From Epithemia pelagica (lineage: Eukaryota; Bacillariophyta; Bacillariophyceae; Surirellales; Surirellaceae), in assembly GCA_946965045.2 (NCBI GenBank), contig OX337231.1, forward strand, positions 558,001-622,000: a DNA stretch of 64,000 bases, written 5' to 3'. A program made the translations under genes and the position numbers. The notes beneath the pieces are model-generated. The model was not told where the DNA came from, did no database searches, and saw only the letters and a program-made list of their open reading frames with translations. Shown in pieces: positions 32,390 through 43,065 of this stretch (the first letter of the stretch is position 1; every line of letters begins with the position of its first letter).

Positions 32390-33460
32390 TCATTCCTTCT
32401 CATGGTTGTGGTCATGATGCTGATCGAAAAATGCCTTGATCCCAAAATAGGTGGTCGCAATCACGGAAGGAACATAGAAAAATGCCAAGGGTCGGAAATA
32501 GAGGAGATAGCGACGATCATGTCCAAAGATAAATCGTTGAACCAATAAGGCAAGCCAGCGAAACATCATATGGCCATAGTTCCGGTAAAAGGTCATGTGA
32601 TTGTTGTAAAAGGCCAACATGACAATAATGGAGGTAATCAACGATCCTCCAATAAATTGGTCCATGTATCGGGCATCTTGATGATTGCGTTTGCTGCTCT
32701 CTTTGTCGGCACCACGTTGTGGCACAATGTGTCCCAGTGCAATCGCAGCCATCCAATTGAACAAGCCTTGCAAAAAGGTGATTCGGGAGGTTAGATATTC
32801 CAATTCAAAATTTTCCTTGAGATATTGCAAGGGCGTTGTACTGGCTGTGACGGGCACAATTTCGTCCATGGCATCCAAGGTTCGACTCAACAGCATGGTA
32901 CCAGTGACAGTGGTGACAAAAATACTAATCATTTCCAAGGCAAAAGCACTTAGTAACAAGACTCGAGTCAGCCGACGTCCAAATCGAATCCACCAAAGAG
33001 TTTTGTTTGAGATTCGTGGACTTTGGTTGGTCGTTTTCGAATCACTGTCCTCCTCTTCCTCGTCATCATCCTCCAGGGCTCCACTTCCAATGTATTCGTA
33101 CATGGTGGCAATAACAGCACCGGCCACCAAGGCACTGGGAGCACCCAAATTCACACACCAATCGTAGGCACTAGAGACATTGTCTGCAATTTCTCCAGCC
33201 TCGCCACTCGAAGCAACCACGGCAGCGGCAGCTTTGCCGCCACCACCGCGAATCCATGACCCTGTCGTCATCAGCCACGAATGGGCTTGCAACTGTGTGG
33301 AAGCTTGCCTAGAAGAAGATCTTGTCAAAAGAGGAGTAAAAGCAGCAGGGAAATGGGGACCTGTGATAGAAGTCGTTGGGTGGACCACAAAGGCGTCGAC
33401 TGGAAAGAGTAGCAGGTTTAGCAACCCCATCACGAGCCAAACGGACCGCGTTCGCCTCAT
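32390..33460 (-). CDS. candidate plastid-targeted multi-pass membrane protein
   Basis: 356 residues from the ATG at 33460. Residues 1-23 form a signal peptide ending VDA, followed by Phe24 and a Ser/Thr/Arg-rich stretch. This A|F site is the diatom bipartite plastid pre-sequence pattern (ASAFAP-like). Four or five membrane spans follow, for example LVAGAVIATMYEYIG, LLLSAFALEMISIFVTTVTG, MAAIALGHIV and FFYVPSVIATTYFGI, with an acidic loop near 128-140 and a His-rich C-terminus. Family not recognised. The lipase array begins 38 bp upstream of its ATG. Confidence 0.7.
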   Translation of the reverse strand: MRRTRSVWLVMGLLNLLLFPVDAFVVHPTTSITGPHFPAAFTPLLTRSSSRQASTQLQAHSWLMTTGSWIRGGGGKAAAAVVASSGEAGEIADNVSSAYDWCVNLGAPSALVAGAVIATMYEYIGSGALEDDDEEEEDSDSKTTNQSPRISNKTLWWIRFGRRLTRVLLLSAFALEMISIFVTTVTGTMLLSRTLDAMDEIVPVTASTTPLQYLKENFELEYLTSRITFLQGLFNWMAAIALGHIVPQRGADKESSKRNHQDARYMDQFIGGSLITSIIVMLAFYNNHMTFYRNYGHMMFRWLALLVQRFIFGHDRRYLLYFRPLAFFYVPSVIATTYFGIKAFFDQHHDHNHEKE

Positions 33461-33879
33461 CGTTCACCGTCTGCAGCGTGTTGCTCTCATCATACCACAA
33501 TTGTCAAGTCCACGGAGGACATTCGTCGTCTGGGATCGCATCGACCTGATCAATGTCAACAAGCGGCATCTGTTTTGGTTTCGCAAGATTCAAGATACCA
33601 AATTCCAGCGTGAATCCTTTTACTTTTCAGTTGATAGAATCATCATTCCGAGGCCAAGAGCGCCTGGGTGTTGAAAAAGATACCTTTGCGCCGGCACGAC
33701 TATCCCTAATCCTAATTCCCATGCAAAAGGCAATCCCATGTGCGCGGAAGCGTGCCAGCCAAAACAAGCTTCGGTCATCTTCATGTTGAAGTGTGAATGT
33801 AATCAGCAGAATCACTTTTTATGCTACCACTCTCTATGTTATGCGAGATTGTTCAGGACATATGGCTTGATGGGTCCGT

Positions 33880-35836
33880 TTAGAAGGTATCAATGTTCTG
33901 GTACATGTTTTCAATGTTCATGGGTTCAAACTTTTCCTCCTTCAGTCCATTCATGTACCAATCCTCGACCGCCTTGGTACGACTCCAATAGTTTGGAAGC
34001 CTGTGGGACGGATAAAACAGGGGGCTGATCTGCGAAAACCATGAATTCCCATGTTCTTCGCTGTACCCAATGGCAAAGGGTGGCTCGTTCTCCTTCTTTT
34101 GGTCTTTCAAGTGAAGGTTGATTCCAGTGTGCTGGTACCCACCTGGGGGAAGAACAGGGACAGCGTCGTTTTGATTGGACACACGAATGTGTCGTAGACG
34201 TCCCTTGGTTTCAAGCTGCTCAAAGGCTTTGCGAAAGTTACTATCACCCACATAAGGGGACGCGTATGTCATGCAAATGAGGGGGAAAGGAATGCCTTTT
34301 TTCTCCATTCCATCAGAACCCGCGAGCCGGAAGGAAAATAATGTGGCCAAGGCACCTCCAAGACTGTTGGACACGAAAATGAAAGAATCCATGAGATACC
34401 GGGAGTGACAAACAAATTTTTCTCAACACGAATGGGATATGCCTCGTACCTGTGACCTGTAACGTAAAGCTGAAAGTTTTTATGGACTTGTTGTCCATTT
34501 TCTTCATAGCGGTAGATATCTCTCAACTGATTCATGATCTGTCCATATTTTCTCCGTTTCAGTTTGGCAATATGCTTCGAGTCCTTCTCATTACCCCGTT
34601 CTACAATATGGTCAAACAGATAACCTGTTGAGCATAACACCAATGGGTGAGCTTCGGTTCTAGGAACCACACAGTCATTGGAAAGATTCCATGTCGCATC
34701 TTCTTACTTTTGAATCCAGAATGAACGCGGATTTTCTGGTCTCCATCAAGGCCCTCTTCTGAAACCACATTCGGCATTTTCATGGGCCTCAAAAAGAACC
34801 GAACATTTGTCATCCAATCTCGAGATACAACACTTCCGCGAAAACAGACCGTGACACGTTTTAAGTCACTGTTGGCAATGTATACAAGCAAATGACATGA
34901 GACGATGAACAATACGCAAGCGAGATAGAAAAGGTGCAAGGCCAAGACTCACCGGTTGACTGTAATTCCATACACTAGCTGCGAGTTGGCAAATTGGTCG
35001 TCAAATTCCCACAAATATGCATCCTTTCCCCATTTTTTCAGTTGATTAATTGCTCTGACATTGAGGTCGGAAGCAACTTCCATGTCGTCACTCAAATACC
35101 TTAAGGTTTCGTTCGTCAAGACTTTTCGAATGTCTGAAGCCGGAATAGGTTTTGCCAAGACATTATTCGATCTTCGCCCCTGTGGAGCTTTTTCTCCCCT
35201 CCCCATTATAAGTTCGGCATGTTCTAGTTGCGTGCGTCCAGCAAAAGGATTCCACCACGAGTTCCGAATTCCGCCCTTTCGTACGAGTTTCCTCAGCTGA
35301 GAAAAATCATAAATAAGGGATGACACTGTGAAAGTTGACGAAGAAGACAGAGTGTAAGCAAAACGACTCCGGGAGAGGCCCTTCCCATGAACATGTGTTG
35401 CAAGATGTCTATACTTACAACCCATGGTTGCTTCCATTTCTTCAACAATATCCGAACCACTTTGAAAGGGATTCACCGCTTTTGTTTCCTTCAATTGATC
35501 AAGCTTTTCCTTATGGCTTTGTCTTCTGTTTGCCCGAAGAAGGGGAACAGAATTGGCGTAGTTTCCATCCGCCACGAGATTGGCCTTGAGAAATGACGGT
35601 CTCTTGCACCGTTTATTACGGTACGCCTCGGCGATTTGCTTCTTGTCGCGCTCTGCTTGTTCATACTGCTCTGAGGCGTCTTGCCATAGTTTATCATACC
35701 GTGCGTGCTTCTCGAGCTTTGGAGGTAACTTGGCGTTGGAAGCTTTGCCTGGCCTGGCTTGAGTTCCAATCAAGGAAAAAAGACCGACCGCCGCGACAAC
35801 TAGTGAGAAGAATGCGAAGTTGTTTGGTACTTCCAT
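33880..35836 (-). CDS. class 3 lipase, copy 1
   Basis: Four exons: 35836-34953, 34868-34708, 34624-34450 and 34363-33880, with introns of 84, 83 and 86 bp (GTGAGT, GTAAGA and GTACGA donors; ACAG acceptors). All phases agree and give 567 residues. A signal peptide occupies about 1-26 (FFSLVVAAVGLFSLIGTQA). After a basic N-terminal region comes RVTVCFRGSV at about 299-308, the strand before the oxyanion region in Lipase_3 (PF01764). The third intron splits the nucleophile codon, rebuilding GHSLGG with Ser407. MTYASPYVGD, Asp473 (NQND) and His485 (YQHTG) complete the triad. Probably a secreted or endomembrane triacylglycerol lipase. In-frame ATGs at 35851, 35857 and 35938 are alternatives. Confidence 0.9.
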
Positions 35837-36166
35837 ACTGGAATGGATCATTGACATGTCAAAAAAAGATATGATGTTTTGAATCGACAGTTGTGATTTT
35901 ATGACACACCGTTCAACCTTATATCTTCTGCTCTTCAAAATCTTCGTTCGTAAGTGGAAGTGACTCTTCGCGCCGTGTCAACTTGCATGCATGATTCCGT
36001 AGTCACGACTTTTGTGCTTTGACGAACTCATGGCGCTAGGATTTATAATCTTAGGCGGGGATAAGTCTCTTTTCGTTTTGAATTACTATCCTGAATTTCA
36101 GAACTTTCCGCTGAAGTTGATTACTTCGCAGCGTGAGCGACCTGCATGCTCGCTCGGGTGGCAAGA

Positions 36167-36780
36167 TAAGGGCTGGGTAAGCCGATCCATGTTCGGCTAA
36201 GTAGGTTCAGTACAAAAGCTACGTAGCGTACATAAAATCCCATAGTACACGTATTACCTGAAATGGTAGGAAGTCCGAAAAAATGCAAAAATACTCCACG
36301 ATGACGGCGAGATCCGTTGATGCCGCATGCATTTACCGATGCATCGCATCAACATCCTACTACTGTAAGTTGTTTGAGTTTGCTAGTATTACTGTGTTCT
36401 GCAGCTACAGAAGATTTGTCGCGTTGGATCAAAAGGTATACTCATTTTTCTGTGGTGATGTAATCCAAAAACCTTCCTAACTCATTCATTTCTCAACGGT
36501 GACTGAATCAAATTGAAACCATAGTTGCTCTAGTATTCAAGAGCATTATTCTAAAAGTGATTCAGTTAGGCTCAATTATCCATGAAGTTATTGCCATGGG
36601 GGTGATTTCTTCGACCATTGTCGAGTGATGGTTTCCGGATTGCATTGTTTCTCGTGGCAGCAAGTTTTCGATTTGTGACCATTCGCCCCACTTGTTACAG
36701 TGATGAAAATAGTACTACGTAGCTTAATGTACTGAGCCTACTTAGCCGAACATGGATCGGCTTACAATACCCAGCCCTTA
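36167..36780. mobile_element. 614-bp MITE-like TIR element, copy in unit 1
   Basis: Termini are imperfect inverted repeats of about 60 bp: the left starts TAAGGGCTGGGTAAGCCGAT, and the right complement starts TAAGGGCTGGGTATTGTAAG and then continues alike. CAAGA flanks both ends (36162-36166 and 36781-36785), a likely 5-bp target duplication. No transposase is encoded, so it is non-autonomous. Confidence 0.75.
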
Positions 36781-37131
36781 CAAGATAGCCCAAGAGCAAG
36801 AACAACATATCGCCAAATGTACCAAATTGATATGTTGTCGGTCAAACGTCAAACTGACGCCACCACAACCTGTATGCATTCCATTTTCTGTCAGTCGACG
36901 TCTGGCATACAATATACAATAGAAACTGCTCTAGAGGACTTTTGGACTATGATCTCAGCGAAAACGCACTAAAAGACCACATTCTTAACAGAACAAAGAT
37001 GCAGTATATCATGTGACTTTATGTGTTGCTGCAACCATGCTTATCAGGGCGAGGTGTCGCTCTGATCACTGTCCTCCTCTTGGATGTCAACATGCTGGAT
37101 TGATTTGGCTTGTTTCCAAACATGGTGACTT

Positions 37132-37318
37132 GATCTTTGGTCCTCACGACTAGGGGACATCGACCAATCTTCAAATCGATACGCTCAAGAATTTCATTTT
37201 CGTTGGACTAAACATTAGCTTTATGGACTCAACATCTTTTGTCTTTGTTCACTACAACGGACGCAAATACCGACCCGCCAAACCGGTACCACAACCTCGA
37301 CGCGCATCGTCGGGCCGT
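37132..37318 (+). repeat. R1 repeat, unit 1
   Basis: About 187 bp, ending 39 bp before the unit junction, related to 8444-8630 in opposite orientation. It contains short frames with no sign of selection. Confidence 0.8.
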
Positions 37319-37738
37319 GTTAGTATTACGGTGGGGGACCACGTTGAATCACAAAAAAATTGTCAAGTCCACGGAGGACATTCGTCGTCTGGGATCGCAT
37401 CGACCTGATCAATGTCAACAAGCGGCATCTGTTTTGGTTTCGCAAGATTCAAGATACCAAATTCCAGCGTGAATCCTTTTACTTTTCAGTTGATAGAATC
37501 ATCATTCCGAGGCCAAGAGCGCCTGGGTGTTGAAAAAGACACCTTTGCGCCGGCACGACTATCCCTAATCCTAATTCCCATGCAAAAGGCAATCCCATGT
37601 GCGCGGAAGCGTGCCAGCCAAAACAAGCTTCGGTCATCTTCATGTTGAAGTGTGAATGTAATCAGCAGAATCACTTTTTATGCTACCACTCTCTATGTTA
37701 TGCGAGATTGTTCAGGACATATGGCTTGATGGGTCCGT

Positions 37739-39695
37739 TTAGAAGGTATCAATGTTCTGGTACATGTTTTCAATGTTCATGGGTTCAAACTTTTCCTCCT
37801 TCAGTCCATTCATGTACCAATCCTCGACCGCCTTGGTACGACTCCAATAGTTTGGAAGCCTGTGGGACGGATAAAACAGGGGGCTGATCTGCGAAAACCA
37901 TGAATTCCCATGTTCTTCGCTGTACCCAATGGCAAAGGGTGGCTCGTTCTCCTTCTTTTGGTCTTTCAAGTGAAGGTTGATTCCAGTGTGCTGGTACCCA
38001 CCTGGGGGAAGAACAGGGACAGCGTCGTTTTGATTGGACACACGAATGTGTCGTAGACGTCCCTTGGTTTCAAGCTGCTCAAAGGCTTTGCGAAAGTTAC
38101 TATCACCCACATAAGGGGACGCGTATGTCATGCAAATGAGGGGGAAAGGAATGCCTTTTTTCTCCATTCCATCAGAACCCGCGAGCCGGAAGGAAAATAA
38201 TGTGGCCAAGGCACCTCCAAGACTGTTGGACACGAAAATGAAAGAATCCATGAGATACCGGGAGTGACAAACAAATTTTTCTCAACACGAATGGGATATG
38301 CCTCGTACCTGTGACCTGTAACGTAAAGCTGAAAGTTTTTATGGACTTGTTGTCCATTTTCTTCATAGCGGTAGATATCTCTCAACTGATTCATGATCTG
38401 TCCATATTTTCTCCGTTTCAGTTTGGCAATATGCTTCGAGTCCTTCTCATTACCCCGTTCTACAATATGGTCAAACAGATAACCTGTTGAGCATAACACC
38501 AATGGGTGAGCTTCGGTTCTAGGAACCACACAGTCATTGGAAAGATTCCATGTCGCATCTTCTTACTTTTGAATCCAGAATGAACGCGGATTTTCTGGTC
38601 TCCATCAAGGCCCTCTTCTGAAACCACATTCGGCATTTTCATGGGCCTCAAAAAGAACCGAACATTTGTCATCCAATCTCGAGATACAACACTTCCGCGA
38701 AAACAGACCGTGACACGTTTTAAGTCACTGTTGGCAATGTATACAAGCAAATGACATGAGACGATGAACAATACGCAAGCGAGATAGAAAAGGTGCAAGG
38801 CCAAGACTCACCGGTTGACTGTAATTCCATACACTAGCTGCGAGTTGGCAAATTGGTCGTCAAATTCCCACAAATATGCATCCTTTCCCCATTTTTTCAG
38901 TTGATTAATTGCTCTGACATTGAGGTCGGAAGCAACTTCCATGTCGTCACTCAAATACCTTAAGGTTTCGTTCGTCAAGACTTTTCGAATGTCTGAAGCC
39001 GGAATAGGTTTTGCCAAGACATTATTCGATCTTCGCCCCTGTGGAGCTTTTTCTCCCCTCCCCATTATAAGTTCGGCATGTTCTAGTTGCGTGCGTCCAG
39101 CAAAAGGATTCCACCACGAGTTCCGAATTCCGCCCTTTCGTACGAGTTTCCTCAGCTGAGAAAAATCATAAATAAGGGATGACACTGTGAAAGTTGACGA
39201 AGAAGACAGAGTGTAAGCAAAACGACTCCGGGAGAGGCCCTTCCCATGAACATGTGTTGCAAGATGTCTATACTTACAACCCATGGTTGCTTCCATTTCT
39301 TCAACAATATCCGAACCACTTTGAAAGGGATTCACCGCTTTTGTTTCCTTCAATTGATCAAGCTTTTCCTTATGGCTTTGTCTTCTGTTTGCCCGAAGAA
39401 GGGGAACAGAATTGGCGTAGTTTCCATCCGCCACGAGATTGGCCTTGAGAAATGACGGTCTCTTGCACCGTTTATTACGGTACGCCTCGGCGATTTGCTT
39501 CTTGTCGCGCTCTGCTTGTTCATACTGCTCTGAGGCGTCTTGCCATAGTTTATCATACCGTGCGTGCTTCTCGAGCTTTGGAGGTAACTTGGCGTTGGAA
39601 GCTTTGCCTGGCCTGGCTTGAGTTCCAATCAAGGAAAAAAGACCGACCGCCGCGACAACTAGTGAGAAGAATGCGAAGTTGTTTGGTACTTCCAT
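37739..39695 (-). CDS. class 3 lipase, copy 2
   Basis: Same exon structure shifted by 3,859 bp: 39695-38812, 38727-38567, 38483-38309 and 38222-37739. Predicted protein identical to copy 1 from the chosen start. The retroelement insertion lies about 1 kb beyond the 5' end, outside the gene. Confidence 0.9.
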
Positions 39696-40028
39696 ACTGG
39701 AATGGATCATTGACATGTCAAAAAAAGATATGATGTTTTGAATCGACAGTTGTGATTTTATGACACACCGTTCAACCTTATAATATCTTCTGCTCTTCAA
39801 AATCTTCGTTCGTAAGTGGAAGTGACTCTTCGCGCCGTGTCAACTTGCATGCATGATTCCGTAGTCACGACTTTTGTGCTTTGACGAACTCATGGCGCTA
39901 GGATTTATAATCTTAGGCGGGGATAAGTCTCTTTTCGTTTTGAATTACTATCCTGAATTTCAGAACTTTCCGCTGAAGTTGATTACTTCGCAGCGTGAGC
40001 GACCTGCATGCTCGCTCGGGTGGCAAGA

Positions 40029-40626
40029 TAAGGGCTGGGTAAGCCGATCCATGTTCGGCTAAGTAGGTTCAGTACAAAAGCTACGTAGCGTACATAAAAT
40101 CCCATAGTACACGTATTACCTGAAATGGTAGGAAGTCCGAAAAAATGCAAAAATACTCCACGATGACGGCGAGATCCGTTGATGCCGCATGCATTTACCG
40201 ATGCATCGCATCAACATCCTACTACTGTAAGTTGTTTGAGTTTGCTAGTATTACTGTGTTCTGCAGCTACAGAAGATTTGTCGCGTTGGATCAAAAGGTA
40301 TACTCATTTTTCTGTGGTGATGTAATCCAAAAACCTTCCTAACTCATTCATTTCTCAACGGTGACTGAATCAAATTGAAACCATAGTTGCTCTAGTATTC
40401 AAGAGCATTATTCTAAAAGTGATTCAGTTAGGCTCAATTATCCATGAAGTTATTGCCATGGGGGTGATTTCTTCGACCATTGTCGAGTGATGGTTTCCGG
40501 ATTGCATTGTTTCTCGTGGCAGCAAGTTTTCGATTTGTGACCATTCGCCCCACTTGTTACAGTGATGAAAATAGTACTACGTAGCTTAATGTACTGAGCC
40601 TACTTAGCCGAACATGGATCGGCTTA
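40029..40626. mobile_element. TIR element, unit 2, right end deleted
   Basis: The left TIR is intact. The right TIR stops at CGGCTTA and joins GCCCAAG directly, losing the outer 14 bp of the TIR and the flanking CAAGATA. Confidence 0.8.
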
Positions 40627-41192
40627 GCCCAAGAGCAAGAACAACATATCGCCAAATGTACCAAATTGATATGTTGTCGGGTATCTCCTCTTGCCGAAGA
40701 TATTCACCAGCTCACTTAGCGTTCCTACTTGTTCGGCTTCGGTCACAGACACAAAGAAAGACATGGGTTTGTGTTTGCACGTACAGTACTTTACGTACAA
40801 TTAAGGAATAGGGGAACTCCAACCCAAAGGAGTCGGGGCATATCCGTGTGTGAGATAGTGCCCCTGAAATCGACGCATGCTTTATGACTGTCACATGATA
40901 AGCATACTCTCATTGACCGTAGACCCTTTCATCCAAAACTGCTACTGGCCCCCAATAGAAATTGGGTTGGCACGCGGGGCGAACCACCGCTGTGAACCAT
41001 TCATCGGATCCCTCACATGCCACTGTGAGTTCTCCTTTGAAGCTTTCGACAGTAATGGACTTCCAGTATCCAACAGCCAACTCGTGAACGACGAATGAAC
41101 ACAGTGTCGTGTTGGTTCATCCTTATCCCCCCACCTTGTCACCTTTCTTGTATCTCCACGGAGGACGGTCTGTCAACTCGTCATCTGTATCA

Positions 41193-42782
41193 TCACAATG
41201 CCTCAGAATACTGAAGCAGGGTTTTCAACGCCGCTATCACGTCGGTGTAAACTTCTATCATTTCAGTCTGAGCGAACCTGTTGCCTGCTCTGTCCTGTGA
41301 GCGCCATCGATTATTGAATGTAATAACATCCTTCGGAACCTTTTGGTTGCGAGCCTGTGTGGTAGAACCACGTCGAAGCGACCTCCGAAAACTAAAGGAT
41401 GAACCAGTTTCGTTGGCATCAGGTACCAATGACGATTGAACAATCTGCAAAGCATGCAGCGTCTTGTGCCACAAGACATCCAATTCTCTGATACTGATAG
41501 CCTGCTCAAAGCGAGGTCGCCAACGCAAAAGAGGGCCCTCGGCTTCACCCACTGTCGAATACAACTCTAATAATCTCAACATCCACTCGGCGTTTCTGAT
41601 TCCCGATTTTGAGATTGGCACCAGCGGGATTTTATGCCGACGATACACGGACGTGTTCTTGAACCTCCCTTGGAGGGCCAACACCACATGAGGTCTTGTC
41701 GGATGCTTAAGGCCAAACTCGGTGTACAGCCTTGATTCGCACAAGCGAATGTGGCCCAACTCCTCTCCTCGGAGGGCCGACGAGAATCCCAACATCAACG
41801 CCGCCCCTAGTGTCGCAATCTCAAACTTGGCGTGTGTATATCCTCTGTTGGTCTCCTCTGCTACTTTCCATTCCTTTTCAAGAAGTTCTTGGAGCGCCAA
41901 CAACAGTTCAATGGACACTGCAGCGTCCTGAATCTTGACGTCGCCCATCCGTTCGTGGCTCCCCATCATAAACTTCTTAAACCACAAAGAATTAGTAGGA
42001 CTCGTTGTGATGTGAGTTGAATTTCTTCCATCAGACATTACCGCTCCGTCTGTCCCTTTTGGAGTGGTGTGAACCAAATTGCTGTACCCCGAGCGGATTC
42101 CTCTCATGGTATCCCACTGGATCGTCTTAGAGTTCCTTCCTCGGTCCATCGACCTCTGGAGAGATATGATGGCCGGTATCATTCCCAGAGTGTCAGCTAA
42201 CGGAAAAGGTCCCCTTGGAATATCCGGGCACGGATTTTCAATACGGAGATCTTTTAAAATCTTCATAAGCCGGTTCACCTCCATCAAGTTTCCCTTAACG
42301 GTACTGGAGCGGCGTGCCCAAAAAGCGTCCAAATTTGCTCTCGTAATGCACATCATAACCCATTCATCTTCGCGCGACGAAAACACGGGATCCCGTTTAA
42401 AGATATTGCGGAAGTGGCAAAGATTACACTGGAACGTGGTTAGCAGGTGGTCGCCCGCTCGAGCACTCTTGAACCATTGATCCATGTCGTGACGTTCTTT
42501 TTCGGTAGTTTCCCAGCCTTCTTCTTCCTCCTTCCACTTTCCATCGGCATCCAATTCCATCCTCTTAGGCTGCAAGTTGCATGGGAAAGGATCAGGGTCG
42601 GCTCCCACGTTGTAGCAATGTGGGTGGTATGCCCCCTGGCATGCCCTCCAATGTCCACGCTCGTGTCCATAGTTCGCACAAATAATGCCCCGAGAATGAG
42701 ACAGATTGCCTGTGCAGCGTACGCAAGTGATGTGTTTGCTGCCGAAAAAGAGGCTCGAATTTAGCTCTCCAAGGCGTTCTGT
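41193..42782 (-). pseudogene. YR-retrotransposon zinc finger + tyrosine recombinase
   Basis: The frame is open from 42782 (after a TAA at 42783-42785) but has no early ATG, so its start is lost or supplied by a frameshift. The N-terminal zinc-finger-like part has Cys/His pairs (TCVRCTG, ICANYGHERGHWRAC, YHPHCYN). Then GIRSGYSNLVH and the recombinase core: Arg in SSALRGEEL, a SLRRG box with Arg in place of the usual His of HxxR, NNRWRS, and the putative nucleophile Tyr in EVYTDV. It would resolve and integrate circular cDNA. Confidence 0.7.
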
Positions 42783-43065
42783 TTAAGAGGGGGAAAATAA
42801 AGGCGAGCGTGAGTGGTTCGTACTCTGAGTCTCGAGGCCACCATTCCTCTCCAAAAGGAAGGACGCAAATGATGTCAGCAATCTTGTATAGCATTCTTCT
42901 CCACTTCCCACTCATGAGCGACGGGACAAGCATCACGTGCACGTTCCATGGACGAATATGCCAAGCCTCGCTCAACATATATATAGCGACATCAGCAAGG
43001 CATGGAGGAGGTTCCCAAATAAATATGCCGTTTGAATCCTGAGGAGCTGTGAACCATTGAGAGGG
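42770..43065 (-). pseudogene. DIRS-like pol C-terminal remnant
   Basis: Directly after the TAA at 43066-43068 the same frame continues with FIWEPPPCLADVAIYML, VPSLMSGKWRRMLYKIAD and EYEPLTLAFIFPLL, which resemble the conserved tail of DIRS-type pol proteins in oomycetes and diatoms. The frame must shift near 42770 to join the zinc-finger ORF. Confidence 0.6.

Larger units (their letters stand above)
33499..37357. repeat. lipase tandem array, unit 1
   Basis: 3,859 bp, from AATTGTCAAGTCC to the base before the next copy of that phrase. Order on the plus strand: lipase 3' end, lipase gene (minus), upstream region, 614-bp TIR element, spacer, R1, junction. It lacks three bases (near 35924) present in units 2-5. 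Its left end joins unique DNA. Confidence 0.95.

Noticed and set aside
33553-33789. 78-codon plus-strand ORF repeated in every array unit
   Set aside because: It lies antisense to the 3' flank of the lipase gene and has no family features. Its conservation follows from the identity of the whole unit.
37223-37408. Plus-strand ORF within R1 (61 codons) as a gene
   Set aside because: In the 8444-8630 copy the frame carries non-conservative changes and a different end, so there is no sign of coding constraint.
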